Assembly: GCA_030598645.1 (NCBI GenBank)
Contig: JAUVPN010000165.1
Span: 1 to 6,360 of the forward strand
Source: Hyphomicrobium sp.
Lineage (GTDB): Bacteria; Pseudomonadota; Alphaproteobacteria; Rhizobiales; Hyphomicrobiaceae
Direction of reading: 5' to 3'
Length of the DNA stretch: 6,360 nt
Of this stretch, positions 5,981 through 6,360 are shown piece after piece; the first letter of the stretch is position 1; each line of letters begins with the position of its first letter. Under the pieces are notes generated by a model. The model had not been told where the DNA came from, ran no database searches, and saw only the letters and a program-made list of their open reading frames with translations. The position numbers were made by a program, and so were the translations under genes.

Positions 5981-6360
5981 TTACGTGGCGAGCTCCTGGA
6001 TACCGTCTGATTGGACAACATGTACCCCGGGTTCACTCGTCCGCGCACATACTAGCATAGCTTTCGCGACAGTCTCGGTGCGCACAGCTCGGTACTTCTT
6101 GAATGGGCCGATCATGATGGGGCCGAGTACCGCAAGCGCGCCGTTGCCGACCTCCTCAGCAAGACGAAATTCACTCCGCTCACCCCGCAAAAGAGATGGC
6201 CGCATGATGTAGGTCGAGCGCACACCGGCGACGGTAACGCCATCTTCCATTTCGCCCTTTGTGCGCATGTAGGGACTAGGAGAACTTGCGCTCGCACCAA
6301 TGGCGCTGATCGTGACAAATGTTTGCGCTTGATGGGCGGCGGCCCACTTCGCAAGTCCAA
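5981..6360 (-). CDS. Atypical short-chain dehydrogenase / HTATIP2-like NAD(P)-binding protein, C-terminal part
   Basis: The minus-strand frame is open from the right edge (6358) to a TAA at 5981-5983, giving 125 residues with no start codon needed inside the window; the N-terminal Rossmann half lies outside. Visible features fit the NAD(P)H-binding/HTATIP2 (TIP30)-like group of atypical SDRs: a beta strand ending in FVTISAIGA (visible 14-22), then Y30-MRT-K34 as the YxxxK active-site pair in PYMRTKGEME, then RPSLLRGER (53-61) and EFRLAEEV (63-70), which are characteristic of this group. Full-length members have roughly 210-230 residues. The ATG at 6268 is an internal methionine just after the active-site tyrosine, so it is not the start. 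The protein is a likely cytosolic oxidoreductase, but the substrate cannot be inferred. It abuts the four-cysteine gene tail to tail. Confidence 0.82.
   Translation of the reverse strand, partial: GLAKWAAAHQAQTFVTISAIGASASSPSPYMRTKGEMEDGVTVAGVRSTYIMRPSLLRGERSEFRLAEEVGNGALAVLGPIMIGPFKKYRAVRTETVAKAMLVCARTSEPGVHVVQSDGIQELAT

Noticed and set aside
6112..6360. Second minus-strand frame at the right edge
   Set aside because: The overlapping frame carries the clear SDR YxxxK and RPSLL motifs and stays open to the edge, so this one is a shadow.

Overview
The window looks like a chromosomal segment of an alphaproteobacterium, probably Hyphomicrobiales. The basis is moderately GC-rich DNA, compact operon packing, GTG/TTG starts and the style of the encoded proteins. 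The order-level call is an impression, not a measurement. No tRNA, rRNA, CRISPR array, insertion sequence or phage gene was seen.

Left two-thirds (1-4231, all + strand): a tightly packed run of six genes. It opens inside the 3' end of an adenine phosphoribosyltransferase (apt). A small zinc-ribbon protein, methylthioribose-1-phosphate isomerase (mtnA), an exported seven-bladed beta-propeller of the Vgb/streptogramin-lyase-like family and a FucA-like class II aldolase follow. The run ends with an M15-family D-Ala-D-Ala dipeptidase broken by a one-base frameshift in a T6 run. Apt, MtnA and the aldolase together suggest disposal of methylthioadenosine (MTA). Adenine is recovered to AMP, methylthioribose-1-phosphate is isomerised to methylthioribulose-1-phosphate, and the aldolase splits that into dihydroxyacetone phosphate (DHAP) and methylthioacetaldehyde. 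This is the DHAP shunt described in Rhodospirillum rubrum and some E. coli, not the oxygen-dependent mtnBCD/mtnWXZ route, of which no gene is visible here. An MTA phosphorylase gene is predicted just upstream, outside the window.

Right third: ychF, the conserved ribosome-associated ATPase, lies on the - strand (4261-5358) and converges on the dipeptidase gene. A 220-bp divergent intergenic region separates it from a small + strand gene for an exported four-cysteine protein of unknown function (5582-5980). Immediately abutting that gene, on the - strand, is the C-terminal part of an atypical short-chain dehydrogenase/HTATIP2-like NAD(P)-binding protein that runs off the right edge.

The most notable points are the aldolase-type MTA salvage set, the secreted propeller and zinc-ribbon genes inserted into it, a 9-bp inverted repeat that would mask the propeller gene's Shine-Dalgarno sequence, and the homopolymer frameshift in the dipeptidase. 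I did not find strong evidence for a wholly new defence or mobile system.
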